Source: Diphasiastrum complanatum | Taxonomy: Eukaryota; Streptophyta; Lycopodiopsida; Lycopodiales; Lycopodiaceae | Direction: 5' to 3' | Assembly (NCBI GenBank): GCA_029204225.1 | Contig: CM055092.1 | Coordinates: 78,031,527 to 78,095,526 of the forward strand | Length of the DNA stretch: 64,000 bases | In this document: piece by piece, positions 21,579 through 34,499 of the stretch | How the letters are laid out: every line of letters starts with the position of its first letter | Numbering within the stretch: position 1 is the first letter of the stretch | Translations under genes and position numbers: made by a program | The notes under the pieces: model-generated | What the model was told of the DNA's origin: nothing | Databases searched by the model: none | Seen by the model: only the letters and a program-made list of their open reading frames with translations

Positions 21579-23295
21579 ATGGACACTGATGAAATTTTGG
21601 AGTGGGTTGCTACCGAGATTCACCCGGCATCACTTGGAAGTGATGGGAAAAATACGGAAATTCAGCCAGTCTCACCCAGCAGTGATGACACCCTAGACTC
21701 AAAAAAATTGTTGCAAACCTTAGGCAAGGCAGTTTTAGAACTTCATCAGAGCAATAAACAACGGGATAAACAAATGCAAAATCTATTTAATCAACTGCAA
21801 GCTATTAACTCTAACAACTTGGGCTAGCAACCGAAAATATTTTCTGGTGATAAAAAGTTTAAATGTCCAGAAGTTGTTGAAGATTGGATAAACCGTTGGA
21901 CAAGCTATTTTAGCTTGCACAACATCCTAGAGGATAAAGAATATCATCGGTTCTATTGTTTCAGGAAGGTAAAGCCTCTTCGTGGTGGAGGGAACTTTCC
22001 ACGAAACCGATGACTTGGGCTAGATTCCTGACGGAATTCCGGAAAGCTTTTGTCACAATAGACGATTCCGAGCTGTATATTCAATTTATCAACTGCAAAA
22101 TGGGCAGCCGAGAACTGGATGGTTATGTCCAAGAGTTCTTGGACTCTTTGGCCAAGGTGCCACTTTTTGATCGTAAGTTAGCACGGTGGCAATTTATTGT
22201 CGGACTGCCAGCTGACTATCAAAATGAATGCAAACGAAATATCCTCAACTCACTACAGGATGCTATCCGTGTGGCGAAAGCCTATGATAGTATAGTTGTT
22301 GCATCACAGAAAAGCGTGCACAGCCAAACGGCCCCGAAACCCAAGCAAGAAAAACCTAACAAGCGTAAGAAGCAGCTTTTTGATGAGCTGGAAGCAGAAG
22401 CATACCAACAGTCAATGAAAAAGAAGAATAGGAAAAAATTGGTGGTGAAAGACAAAGCACGGTTGGCGGCGCTTAAACAGAATCTGTGTTTTCTCTGCAA
22501 TAAACCCGACCACCATGCCAAACAGTGCCCCGAACGAAAAGCAAAGTCGTCAAGTTTTATGACTATGGATTTTTTGGCAGGTAAATTGGAAGTCAATTTG
22601 TTAAATAATTGTGACTGTACTTGTAACTTTAGTGCACTCTCTTTCAAGCCTAATGAATTGTTTCGTGTGAGAGGCAATATTTTAGGAGAAGACTTGAATG
22701 TGCTATTTGATTCAAGTAGTACTTACAAATTTTTGAATGCTCGACTTGTGCAGAAGCTCCGAGTGCCCACCATGGCCAGTGATCACCGTTACGTGGTCCG
22801 TCTTGCCTCAGGGTCGGACACTGAGATTTGGGATGTCAAAGTCTTGAACTTAGAGCTTCGGATGCAAGACTATGTTGAGCCGTTGGATTTCCATGTCGTG
22901 AATTTAGACCGGACTGATGTCATTTTGGGCTATGAATGGTTTTTTGGCAAATCAGACTCTTTAGAGATAGATTTAAAAATCATTCTATGGTATTTAAAGA
23001 TAAGTTTGATCAGATTGTCTCTATTTCTGGAGAGACCGATGTACTTCCATCACCGATGATTTCCTCGGCTGAATTAATTGAGAAACTTCATGATTCTGAG
23101 TATGAACTCTTTCACTTGCTTTTGAAATCTCGTATGCATTGTGATGTTGGGGATGTGAATGTGTTGCTTTAACACCGAAAATTCGCATCAGGAACAACAG
23201 CTTTTGAAAGATTTAAAGCAAGAGTTTAGTGAAGTTTTTCCGAAGCAGCTACCTTATGGACTACCACCCGCTTGGTCGGTGGATCATAAGATAGA
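21579..23295 (+). pseudogene. Gypsy-E gag and protease, broken
   Basis: Gag starts MDTDEILEWVATEI and reads to a TAG at 21825-21827 (NNLG, stop). It continues in the same frame through QPKIFSGDKKF and EDWINRW, then shifts near 21950 to the frame carrying GKASSWWRELS, the zinc knuckle CFLCNKPDHHAKQC and the protease. The protease active site reads LFDSSSTYKF, with serine where retroviral-type proteases have the conserved glycine of D-S/T-G. This would be expected to inactivate it. A further shift near 22960 and more frame changes lead to LPYGLPPAWSVDHKIEPK, the spacer before reverse transcriptase, where the Copia-related insert begins. Confidence 0.88.
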
Positions 23296-23306
23296 GCCAA
23301 AATTAG

Positions 23307-24363
23307 CAGTTTTTGAAAACTAGTCAAATTTTGTGTAGCGAGTTGGATTTGATAGAGCATCTATGCAAATCTTTTATAGAATTTGACATAGATTGGCTTA
23401 AATTGAGAGTTCTAGAAAAGAGATTGAGATCCAAGTCACATTGTTCAACCCTACTCAATTTGTTTGAGTGATTGTAAGGTTTGAAAAGAGTCATTAAGGT
23501 GTCTATGGCAAATGTGTAGAGAGAGATCCAATTTTCTAAGAGTTCCTTCCTTTGTAGAGGGCAAGATCTAGAAGCTCATTTTGTGTTGTTATTGGTGGAG
23601 ATTTTGTCTTCTCCTAGGTGATCAAATCTTTCTAAGTGGCATTAGCTCTTTGAAACAAAATATCTTAGTGAGAAAAATCACAACTTTTGATTTTGAATTT
23701 CATTCCAAGTCTTAAGAGGTAGAGTAATTGGTGGAATCCAATAGGGGTGATTGAATCAATTTATTGAGCAAAAATTGACATAGTATGTATGAAACTCAAA
23801 TTAGTTCTATTCAACTTTCTTTGTGAGAGTGTGAGGGTCAATTTGAGATCCCATTGGATGTCTAGAATGAGGAGGAGTCCATATTTGAGTATTCATGCAT
23901 GGTTGAGATCTTTGTGAATCTCTAGTTGTCTAATTTTTTAAGCCTTGTGAAAATTTGGTGGTATAGTTTGTTGTCAAATCAAATCAAATTCATTCTAAAT
24001 CTCAAGTGTGAGATTATTTGGGTCAAGAGTGAGTCCAAAAGAAGTGATTAAGTTTGATTTTCATGTGTTTGAAACAAAATCCATCTTTTGTTCAAGAATC
24101 CCAAGTGTTGAGAAAACTAGTCAAGTGAAAAGTAAAAACTAGGTGTCAAATCTTTTCATATCCATTTCAACTTTCAAAAGAAAGAGTCATTGGTATTTGA
24201 TGAGTCCAATAGGAGATTGGATCTGATTTCTTTTGTGATTTGATTCAAAGATTGTGTGCTTTTGTCTTAATGATCAAAGCAAAGTTTCCAAGTGACTAGT
24301 CATTAGTGTGAAGATTGATTCTTAGGTTTGTGAGCTAGATCTTTTGTAGATCATTCTAGATTA
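23307..24363. other. Leader of the Copia-related insert
   Basis: About 1.05 kb without a coding frame, rich in TTTG/AAATC/AGAG. It has the appearance of the long leaders of the Copia elements at 3276-3896 and 51698-52857. No LTR or primer-binding site was found at its left edge. Confidence 0.4.
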
Positions 24364-24735
24364 TTGGAGATGTTCAAATCTAGTCTGTTGAAAGTCACAA
24401 ATTACACTTGTAGAATCATATCACAGGTTTTTGTTCACATGGCATCAATAGGTGACATCCTATTGAAGGAAAGAAAGGATCCTAAGTGCAACCTTTGTGG
24501 CAAGGGAGGATATATTTTCTCAAGATGCTACAAAAAGAAGACCAATCTATCCAAGGAGAACCAAAGCAAGGAGGCCAAGGTGACGGATGGAGCTTCAGGT
24601 TCGAAATGCAAATACAAGAAGGACAAGTCCAAGGAAAGGTGTTTCCTTTGTGGAAAGGTGAATGAGGCTTGGAGTCTCACAAGGGCTTGCAAGATTTGTC
24701 TTCAAGAGTCCATCACAACACGTCAAATCTTTTGA
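24364..24735 (+). pseudogene. Gag zinc-knuckle remnant
   Basis: The frame contains KCNLCGKGGYIFSRCYKKK, a zinc knuckle whose central histidine position reads Tyr/Ile-Phe instead of CX2CX4HX4C. A lysine-rich linker follows, then the start of a second knuckle RCFLCGK, after which the frame ends. It is typical of the C-terminal Gag of the Copia elements in this window, but damaged. It overlaps the next ORF in another frame. Confidence 0.65.
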
Positions 24736-26362
24736 AATTTTTCATTTGGAAGTGCATTGTTTGGTTCAAGATGCAAAGATAGATGTCAATTTCATGAAAG
24801 TAACTTGGATTTATTTCATGTCCTTGGAGAGTAGTCTGCTTGGAACTTTGGACAAGTTAAAACTTATTGTTATTATCCAAGAGAAATCAATCAAGAATAA
24901 GGAGCAATCACAAAATGAAAATAGTTTCATTTATGCTCTCATGTCAACTTATGAAGATCTATTTTGCTTTGAAGGGATTTTTGTATCTCAAAGGTGGATT
25001 AAGGCAATACTAGTTGAGTGTGATGACTTAAAAGATAGAAAAATATGTTTTCCTTGTAAGCTTACATTAGTTATGAAGTCAAGGAAATGGAAATATCTTC
25101 ATAATGTAGGATCTTTTGGTTTCAATAAGATCATGAATGATGTGTTCATTCATAAAGATGAAAACTGTAAGTTTTCAATCTTGAAGGCAAGTTGTAAACT
25201 TCTTATGAGAATAAGTGAAGCATCCAAAGTGGACACTTATATCCATAAGCAAGTAGTTAGCCTTATTGAGATGGAAATACCCTTTGATTTCAATATTGGA
25301 AAAATCATGCCAAGCTGTGGTGATTTTTGGACTTATGTTTCTAGCATAAGTAATTTTGATAATCATAAGAAGTGCATATTGAATGGTCATACTTGTTGTG
25401 ATCATTATGAGACATGGAGGTCTCGGATTTCCATAAAAAAGGAGCACCATGAAGAGGATCTTAAGGAGTCATCTCAAGGTTCAAGTGTGCCAAGGATTGA
25501 GGAGGAGAGTCCTTCTCAAGGTTCAAGTATGTCCAGGATTGAGGAGGAGAGACCTTCTCAAGTTGTGATTCCAAAAAAAATCTCAAGAAACATGGTTGAG
25601 TCCATGTGGCTCACATTTCAAGGGAAAGAGGAGCATACCTCATGTGGTATACATCTCATACTTACTTCTCCTATGTCATTTGATAAATCAATTTGCTTTA
25701 GTGAGACCATTGCATCTCAAAATTGGAGTAAAGCCATACTAGTTGAGTATGAAGTCTCTCTTGAGAACATAGATGATGTTCTTAAAAGATTGAAATTGAT
25801 ATTAAATCAATTAGAAAGCAAACGGTTATTTCATCAAATGTATGCTCTTGAGTCATGCAAGAGCAAAAGTGATTTGTTCACTTATAGTTTGAAATTTTTT
25901 ATTGAGGCAAATTGTAAACTCTTTATGAGAGTAAGTGAATCATCTTCTAAAGACACTTATCTCCATAATAAAGTATTTAGACTCATAAGATCTGAGTTTA
26001 GCATGGTAAACAGGCATGAAGATATGATGCAAACACTTTGTTATTATAGCATGCATAGTCTTGCCAATTTGGATGAGTCTAATTCTCTAGATTGTGGTAA
26101 CATGATGTTAGATCTTTGTGATCCTAATAAATCAAGAAGAAATCTTTATATTCTCATGGAGGAGCATGCACATGAAGAAGGAGCAAGCCTCAAAGTCAAG
26201 CACCTACATCAACATCAAAGAAGCACTATCATGGATATGGTGATTTCAGATCAACATCAAGCTCATTGGCTGATCTTCACACCTTTTGAACTAGCAAAGA
26301 CCAATTCAGCCCATGGAGTCAAGTTCAAGATCATCATGTTTTCCATCAAGCTAGATTTTTGA
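24662..26362 (+). CDS. Unrecognised 566-residue ORF with internal repeats
   Basis: A long unbroken frame in an otherwise decayed nest, starting at an ATG directly after an in-frame TGA and ending three bases before the purine tract. I do not recognise the protein. Three segments occur twice. LFCFEGIFVSQRWIKAILVE (100-119) corresponds to SICFSETIASQNWSKAILVE (343-362). KASCKLLMRISEASKVDTYI (175-194) corresponds to EANCKLFMRVSESSSKDTYL (415-434). SLESSLLGTLDKLKLI (54-69) with YALMS corresponds to SLENIDDVLKRLKLI (366-380) with YALES. The order differs between the halves. A 15-residue tandem repeat QGSSVPRIEEE/QGSSMSRIEEE lies at 272-296. No signal peptide is evident. SQ-W-KAI--E faintly recalls the start of Copia reverse transcriptase (SWMDAMQVEY), but the palm motifs are absent. 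Possible explanations are a rearranged pol relic, an extra ORF of the kind some Copia lineages carry before the 3' LTR, or captured host sequence. Confidence 0.5.
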   Translation: MRLGVSQGLARFVFKSPSQHVKSFEIFHLEVHCLVQDAKIDVNFMKVTWIYFMSLESSLLGTLDKLKLIVIIQEKSIKNKEQSQNENSFIYALMSTYEDLFCFEGIFVSQRWIKAILVECDDLKDRKICFPCKLTLVMKSRKWKYLHNVGSFGFNKIMNDVFIHKDENCKFSILKASCKLLMRISEASKVDTYIHKQVVSLIEMEIPFDFNIGKIMPSCGDFWTYVSSISNFDNHKKCILNGHTCCDHYETWRSRISIKKEHHEEDLKESSQGSSVPRIEEESPSQGSSMSRIEEERPSQVVIPKKISRNMVESMWLTFQGKEEHTSCGIHLILTSPMSFDKSICFSETIASQNWSKAILVEYEVSLENIDDVLKRLKLILNQLESKRLFHQMYALESCKSKSDLFTYSLKFFIEANCKLFMRVSESSSKDTYLHNKVFRLIRSEFSMVNRHEDMMQTLCYYSMHSLANLDESNSLDCGNMMLDLCDPNKSRRNLYILMEEHAHEEGASLKVKHLHQHQRSTIMDMVISDQHQAHWLIFTPFELAKTNSAHGVKFKIIMFSIKLDF

Positions 26363-26366
26363 GGAG

Positions 26367-26990
26367 TGTGAAAAATACAAAAATAAGCTTGGTAGAGGCC
26401 AACAATCATGTATATAGGATGATTACACATGTGTGGAGCCTATTTCCACGTGTGAAAATAGTGTACTTGTCATATAGGTTGTACATATGATTTAATTCAA
26501 GTTCTAGTAGCTAAAAAGGCCAAAAACTAGACATATGACACATGGCATCAATCTATTGATTGCATGAGCCACATCCTTTGATTAGGTGTCATATCACATG
26601 TGTAGAGGACAACTCACATGTGTGGAATATGCTGAAGTAGGCGAATTTTGACTTCTAGAAGATTTCCAAGTAGATCTCCATATAGAAGAAAAATGGACCA
26701 AAAAAATAGAAGGTTTTGTCCAAGTGTCAGTTTTGCATGATGAATCATCATATGACAAAGCACCTTCACACATGTGGGATCAGAGGGATGATCAGTACCA
26801 CGAGCTCCCACTTATTGTATATATAGAGCCAGATTTGGCCATAATCAATGAGAGACACCAATCTTGGTTTTGGAAGCAATTTTGAGTGATTCCCTCCATT
26901 TGTCTACATTTGTTTTGATTATTTTGTGGTTCTATCAATGTGTACTTGATTTTCAGGTTGGTGTTTGTACTCAGACAGTGTTTCACATGT
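26367..26990 (+). repeat. 3' LTR of the Copia-related insert
   Basis: Begins TGTGAAAAATAC immediately after TTTTTGAGGAG, matching the Copia-1 arrangement at 7877. It has a TATA-like TATATATAG near 26816 and several CACATGTG/CACGTGTG motifs. TTTCACA near 26987 may be its end (about 620 bp, against 655 and 691 for relatives). The 140 bp up to 27131 are then unexplained and could still belong to the LTR. Confidence 0.65.
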
Positions 26991-27136
26991 GTGAAACCAT
27001 AAAGTACACTTACCTTCAATTAATGATTGTTCTTGTTAGGATTTTGTGTCTAGAATTGATCTAGATTGATCTTAATCTGAAGTAGATTGATAGATCAAGT
27101 AATTTGACAACCAATCCCTCTTGAGGATAAGATTAG

Positions 27137-28660
27137 GATCCACTCTTGGTCCTTTTTGTACTTTTTGCACAATAAGACCTAGTAAATCTCCATGGGGAGC
27201 ACCTGTCCTTCTTAAGAGTAAGAAAGATGGGAGCTTCTGGCTATGTGTAGATTACAAGGGTCTGAACAAACTAACAGTTAAAAATAAATACTTGTTGCCC
27301 AGGATAGACAATCTCATAGATCGATTGAATGGAGCAAAATACTTCACGAAAATTGATCTACGTATTGGATACCATCAGATTAGGATACATCCGAAAGATG
27401 TATCTAAAACTGGTTTTAGGACCAGGTTTGGCCACTACGAATTTCTTGTATTGCCCTTTGGTTTGACAAATGCTCCGGCTACTTTCCAGCAAATAATGAA
27501 CGATTTATTTCATCCATATTTGGGGAAGTTCGTAGTAGTGTTTATGGATGATATTCTGATCTATAGCAGAACACTTAAAGAGCATGCTAAGCATCTCTGT
27601 ACTGTCTTACATATCTTAAGACAAGAGAAGCTTTATGCGAAAGAATCAAAGTGCGAATTCTTCAAGACGGAACTTCGCTACCTTGGTCATAAGATTACCT
27701 CCTTAGGGATCAAGATTGACGAAGAAAAGGTGAAGACGGTAGTGGAACGGCCAATTTCTAAAACGGTGCATAAACTTAAGTCATTCTTAGGTTTCACTGT
27801 GTTTTTCCATAGATTTGCAGAGGAGTACTCAAAGATTGCTGCACCTCTCAACAATATGTTGAAGGTAGGCCAAGTCCTCCTATTAGATGGAATGAGAAAT
27901 TAGATGAGAGTTTTCGCAAACTCAAGTTTCTAATTGCCTCAGCTCCAATTTTGAGAATAGCGGATCCAGATTTGCCATTCGTCATTAACACTGACGCACG
28001 GCTATTGGAGTTGTTCTCTTACAGGAGGGTTAGCCCGTTGCCTTTGAAAGTAAGAAACTAACCGATGCACAGGTCAGGTACACCACTTAGAAAAAAGAGC
28101 TTCTTGCTGTAAACCATGCTTTGAAATCATGGAGGCATTACCTGTACGGTAATAAATTCGTGGTTAATACGGATCATCAACCTTTAAAATATTTCTGTAA
28201 TTAGAATGATTTGCGAGGTCGTAAGGCCAGATGAGCAGAACTCATGCAAGAATTTGACTTTGAAGTGCGGTATATCAGGGGCTCATCTAATCAGGTGGCT
28301 AATGCACTTAGTCGAATTGGTGAAGTGAATGAACTTTCCTTCACTGAGATCAATACAGACTTTTATCTCTCCCTGAGAGGTCTTTATGAGAAAGACCCTC
28401 ATTTTGAACCAATCTGGAATAGGGTTCTAGCAGTTTCATCAAGCGGGACTGATAATCATGGTGATCAGTCTGGAGGGAAGGATATAAAGGGTACTGATGA
28501 CTTTTATATCCGTAATGGACTTCTGTTCAGGAAAGGGAAGGTTTGTGTGCCTGATGTGGATGTTGTTAAGAATAAAATTCTTTATGAATGTCATGACTCA
28601 CCATGGGCAAGACATCCCGGCATACATCGTACATTGGATTTGGTACGAAGACGATGACGA
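27137..28660 (+). pseudogene. Gypsy-E RT-RNase H and integrase start
   Basis: Reverse transcriptase is well preserved: RPSKSPWGAPVLL, FWLCVDYKGLNKL, YFTKIDLRIGYHQIRIHP, LPFGLTNAPATFQQIMND and the active site VVFMDDILIYSR. The frame breaks near 27890. RNase H continues with TDAR and a VNTDHQPLKYF segment, with TAG/TGA stops at positions where tryptophan or tyrosine is expected (near 28089, 28203 and 28233). ANALSRIGEVNEL and the integrase zinc region CHDSPWARHPGIHRTLDLV (open frame 28244-28657) follow. Then DDDSWE and NFSSFKF, the chromodomain end, appear without an integrase catalytic core. Confidence 0.9.
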
Positions 28661-28742
28661 TTCCTGGGAATAGGAAGGAAGCTTAAGAAGAAACTTTTCC
28701 AGTTTTAAGTTCTGAGGACAAAACTTGAATAAGAGAGAAGAA

Positions 28743-29237
28743 TGTCATGCCCATGAATGGTCTCGGGTAGCGTGTCCACGCTAGGGACCGGTAGACCAAC
28801 AATCCATAAGTTAATTGTGACTATAAGGGAATTGGGGCCCTTATGTGTACATGGTCACAATTAATGGTTGTAGGCCTAAATACATGGTGGTGGAGTTGGT
28901 ATGGGTCTATCAGTGAGTCATTAGGGAACTAGATGACGTGGCCCAAATAGGCTGCAGAGGTGTCCAGTGAGGTGTCACAATGCACTACTAGTGGTGCATG
29001 GTCCTTGGAGGGTATAAGTATACCTGCTAGGCTCTCACTAGTGTATGCTTGATTTGTGATGAGTAGCTACATGCTGTTGGTGTGACTTCTCTTTCCATGA
29101 CTCTGATTGATCCATAGCTTGGGGGCTAGATCTGTACGATCTAAGTTTGGTTGAGTTGGTTTATCCTCCACCGATTCCCATGTGCTGTTGCTTTGTACGG
29201 TATGCTTAGACTAGAATCCTGTTGTAAGGACTTTATA
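28743..29237 (+). repeat. Gypsy-E 3' LTR
   Basis: The 495-bp right copy starts TGTCATGCCCATGAATGG after AAGAGAGAAGAA and ends GACTTTATA. It is followed by the TAGGA target duplication and then the host integrase frame. Confidence 0.93.
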
Positions 29238-30366
29238 TAGGACACTTGACCTTGTTAAGAGAAAATTTTATTGGCCAAAAAGTGAAAGGTCATATGTTCA
29301 AAGTGTGAACAGTGCCAAGTATATAAAGCAGAAAGACTCAAAGCAGCTGATCTATTTCATCCGTTGAAAATTCCCAACAAGAAGTGGGAAAGTACTTCCA
29401 TGGATTTTGTGGTCAGACTTCCCAAGTCTGGTAAGGGTCACGATGCCATTTGGGTAGTAGTTGACAGGCTTACCAAGATGGTGCAATTTATTCCAACAAA
29501 AATTATTGTCAAAGCTTGAGAACTTGCACAACTCTTCGTTGAAAAGTTGTTCAGGTTGTATGGTTTGCCAAACAATATTGTTAGTGATCATGATTCCAAG
29601 TTCACTGGCAGGTGGTCTTTGAAAGACTGAAAACTAATTTAAGTTTATTGTCTACGGATCACCTAGAAACCGATGGTCAGACCAAACATGTCAACTAGTC
29701 AATGGAAGATATGCTTTGTGCATATGTTTCAAGACGACAATCAGATTGGAAAAAGTATCTCAATGGTTGAATTGGTATACATTAGTATGAAGCATTCTGC
29801 CACTGGTTTTAGTCATTTTATGCTCTTGTACGGCTTTCAACCTCGTTCCCCTATTTTCGATGGACTCAAAGGCCTCAAGGTTCAAGCTGCAGTGGATTTC
29901 TTGCATGATATGCAAGAAATGTTGCAGGTGGCTAGGGAAAGCATTAGATCAGCTCAGGATCGAGCCCAATTCTATGCTAACCAAAGCTGCGCTCATCGAG
30001 AATTTGAGATTGGTGATTGGGTGTATCATAAGAATCCCAACAGACTCTAAGACACTTCGAACAGGAAAATGTCCAAAGTTATCTCCACGTTTTAGCGGTC
30101 CTTTCAAAGTTCTTAACAAGATTGGTAGGGCTGCGTATAGACTAGAACTACCTATTGGAACTAAGGTTCATCATGTATTCCATGTTAGTCATTTAAAGGA
30201 ATGACTTGGTAGAAAAGATGATCTAGTATTATTGGAGGATTTGATTGACTTTGTAGCCCATGAACCAAAAAGGATCATGGATACCCGACGACATCAACCT
30301 AGAAATCGCTTGATTTTTGAACATTTGATTTGTTAGAAAGATAAGTCAGATGATGAGGACACCTAG
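29238..30366 (+). pseudogene. Host Gypsy, second part (integrase and chromodomain)
   Basis: Continues the gene broken at 19829: TLDLVKRKFYWPK, CEQCQVYKAERLKAADLFHP, the catalytic-core segment STSMDFVVRLPKSGKGHDA and IWVVVDRLTKMVQFIP, NNIVSDHDSKFTG and then MKHSATGFSHFMLLYG. The C-terminal part reads VDFLHDMQEMLQVARESIRS, VHHVFHVSHLKE and a chromodomain LIFEHLIC-stop-KDKSDDEDT-stop-E in which both tryptophans have become TAG. Several other stops and frame shifts exist. At about 30366 it ends against the LTR of a reverse-strand Copia, which replaces its 3' end. Confidence 0.9.
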
Positions 30367-30644
30367 GAGAGGGGAGACGAATCGAGACTTAGATTCCTTG
30401 GTTTTTTCCCATAGATGGAAGTTTTCCAGGGTCAAAGACTCCCAAATAATTTTTGCTTCGATCGAATTCAATCTAGGGTCAAAAAATTTCTTTTTGACAA
30501 GAGTTACATTGCGTCGAAAAAATTTGATACTGGATTTTTTGATCTTCTGGGAAAAAACTCGAGCCTTTTGTTTTCTGGATTTTTGTAAAGTTTTCAAGAT
30601 GCTCATTAATAAATGGATTTGAGACTGAGCATCGAATTCCAACA
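30367..30644 (-). repeat. 3' LTR (partial) of reverse-strand Copia
   Basis: On the reverse strand it starts TGTTGGAATTCGATGCTCAG after the purine tract TAAGGGGGAG (30645-30654). It aligns with the first part of the LTR at 17984. Only about 278 bp remain. The far end is joined to the Gypsy chromodomain at about 30366. Confidence 0.75.
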
Positions 30645-30654
30645 CTCCCCCTTA

Positions 30655-32700
<2,046 letters not shown>

Positions 32701-32762
32701 CTATTAATTCTTCTCTGATTCTTCAAGCACTGCATGCAAATCCACGCAGTGCGTTGGCATGA

Positions 32763-33300
32763 GAGAAATATTGTTCTCCCACGAGTAATGTCTCGTTTAC
32801 TAGCGGACTTGTGAATCTACAAATCCTATATTGAAACTTGTCTCGCTCGCAGGCAGACTTCTATTCTGTATTTTTTTTGTCTTCTTGCTTACTAGCATTA
32901 GACTACTTCATGTATTAATGTCAAGTATTATCCAGAAAGTATATAGTCGCTCCCTGTAGTTTCTAGATTAGAGTAACTAACATCTACAACTAATTAGGAA
33001 TTATAAGAGTGGCAGATTAGCCACGACCTAGATTGCATCTGCTGATGTCATGTTATCAGATCAGATATCTGTACTTTGGGTACTTGCATGATCTTGCTGG
33101 TCCTTCTTGGAGTGTGAGGGCAGAAAAGGGTGTCGCGACGATTTTCGTGTCGTTTGACTTTTTGCATCGTCTAACTTTCTCCTATTGTACCGTGAAAAAT
33201 TCTCTTTCGCGAATCTTTCGCATTCGTGTCTTCTCGTCAGGATGTTTGTGAACATGTTCGCTTCGTGTCTTTTGACTTTCACATTCGCGAACACTTTTGT
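32763..33300 (-). repeat. LTR-like block with TTCGCGAA motifs
   Basis: Non-coding. On the reverse strand it would start near TGACAAAAGTGTTCGCGAATG, with TTTCGCGAA at 33205 and TTCGCGAA at 33284. Its other part resembles 10210-10480 (AGTCTGCC, CGAGCGAGACA, TCCGCTAGTAAACGAGACA). It adjoins the 5' end of the reverse-strand Copia Gag, but its start differs from that element's 3' LTR, so whether it is the same element's LTR is unclear. Confidence 0.45.
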
Positions 33301-34499
33301 CAAGCAAAGGATCGAGCTTTTCTACCTATTTCACAATTCTTGAATTTTATCTAGCTCCACCATGTTTCATGTGCTCTGATGTTTGTATATGCAAGAAAAA
33401 CAACATGGATCGAGATTGCTGATTGTTGCGCAGACATAAGCTAAGTTTTATGTCAAGTTTCAGATGTGAAATTTGACATGTGCTTTTTGTTTTAAATCTT
33501 TGATAGTCAAAAAATTGTGTTATGAGTATTTTTTGGGTTGTATGGTAACTACAGCTAAAAAGAGAGAAAGAAGATTCTATTTGGTTAAATGTCATTTTTT
33601 CTGTTCATGCAACATAAAACGTAAGATTGCCTACTACTACTACATGTGATTGGTTATATCCAAGCTGGCAAGTGTTTCTGCGAATTGCCTTGAACTTCTC
33701 CAGAATGAATTTGACTCCCTTGGATATTTTTCAAACTGAAATATCCACTCAATCATATTGCTAGTTTACATTAGAGCAAGATATTCATTTGAAATAAGGC
33801 AATCAAGGAAAGTGAACCCTCTGCAACCAAATGGCAAAATTATCTACGAGTTGGTCAACGATTAAACTTTTACTAGAAGCTTCAATTGTCATACTACCAT
33901 GTGCCTATTTCTACAAGTTTGTACTTGCCATCTACATAGATATCATTAGGGAGATAATGGCCACTTCTTGTACCTTCAATGAGAAACATTGTTTTTTGTA
34001 CATGTTAATCATCACTCAACTCATAGTATCTCCTTTACTTTAAGAACCACCTAGCACTGGGAAGGTCTTCAGGCCAAGCTATTAATATTTAAAAAATTGT
34101 CTTAATTGGATATTAATGTTACAATCTAGTTGATCTATTGTTACTTTCGATACTATTTCCACCTCTACCATTCTAAGTTGCAACAACATCACTAAGTTGC
34201 AACAACATCACACACAACCAAAAATCGTACAAAAACAATGACCAACAAAAGATATTTCATAACAAAGGCCAATTCAATTGATCTCGCTCATACAAAAGCC
34301 TAGCATCAGAGTTATGTAGACCTGCTAAAATTTTGAGATTCAAGATTGTATCCTAGAAAGAATTTCTCCTAGTCGTGAAATATCTATAGAAGAATATATG
34401 AATAGTAATAATGTCATCTATCTCAAAGATAGAAATATAGAGGACATTAAACATTTCTTTGAATTTTATAGAGAAGCAAAAACTTTAACTTCAGCTTGC
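33301..34499. other. No gene seen
   Basis: AT-rich DNA without a credible gene. The open frames here are short and of non-coding composition. A short direct repeat TAAGTTGCAACAACATCAC occurs twice near 34180-34212. Confidence 0.4.

Larger units (their letters stand above)
23307..27131 (+). mobile_element. Copia-related element with unrecognised ORF
   Basis: This insert splits Gypsy-E between KIEPK and the reverse transcriptase. ATTAG occurs at both edges (23302-23306 and 27132-27136) and may be the target duplication. From the left it has a 1-kb non-coding leader, a Gag zinc-knuckle region, a 566-codon ORF ending at a purine tract (GAGGAG), and a 3' LTR starting TGTGAAAAATAC like the LTRs of the other Copia elements here. 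No 5' LTR or Met-tRNA primer site is present on the left, and no integrase, reverse transcriptase or RNase H is recognisable. It is therefore a 5'-truncated, non-autonomous element with novel content. Confidence 0.7.

Noticed and set aside
24662-26362. Calling the ORF a Copia reverse transcriptase
   Set aside because: Only a weak W-KAI--E similarity. The catalytic D, the YVDD box and the SLYGLKQAPR-type motif seen in every other Copia here are missing.
32763-33300. Assigning this block firmly as 5' LTR of the Copia at 30655-32700
   Set aside because: Its terminal sequence does not match that element's 3' LTR start (TGTTGGAATTC), so the pairing is unproven.
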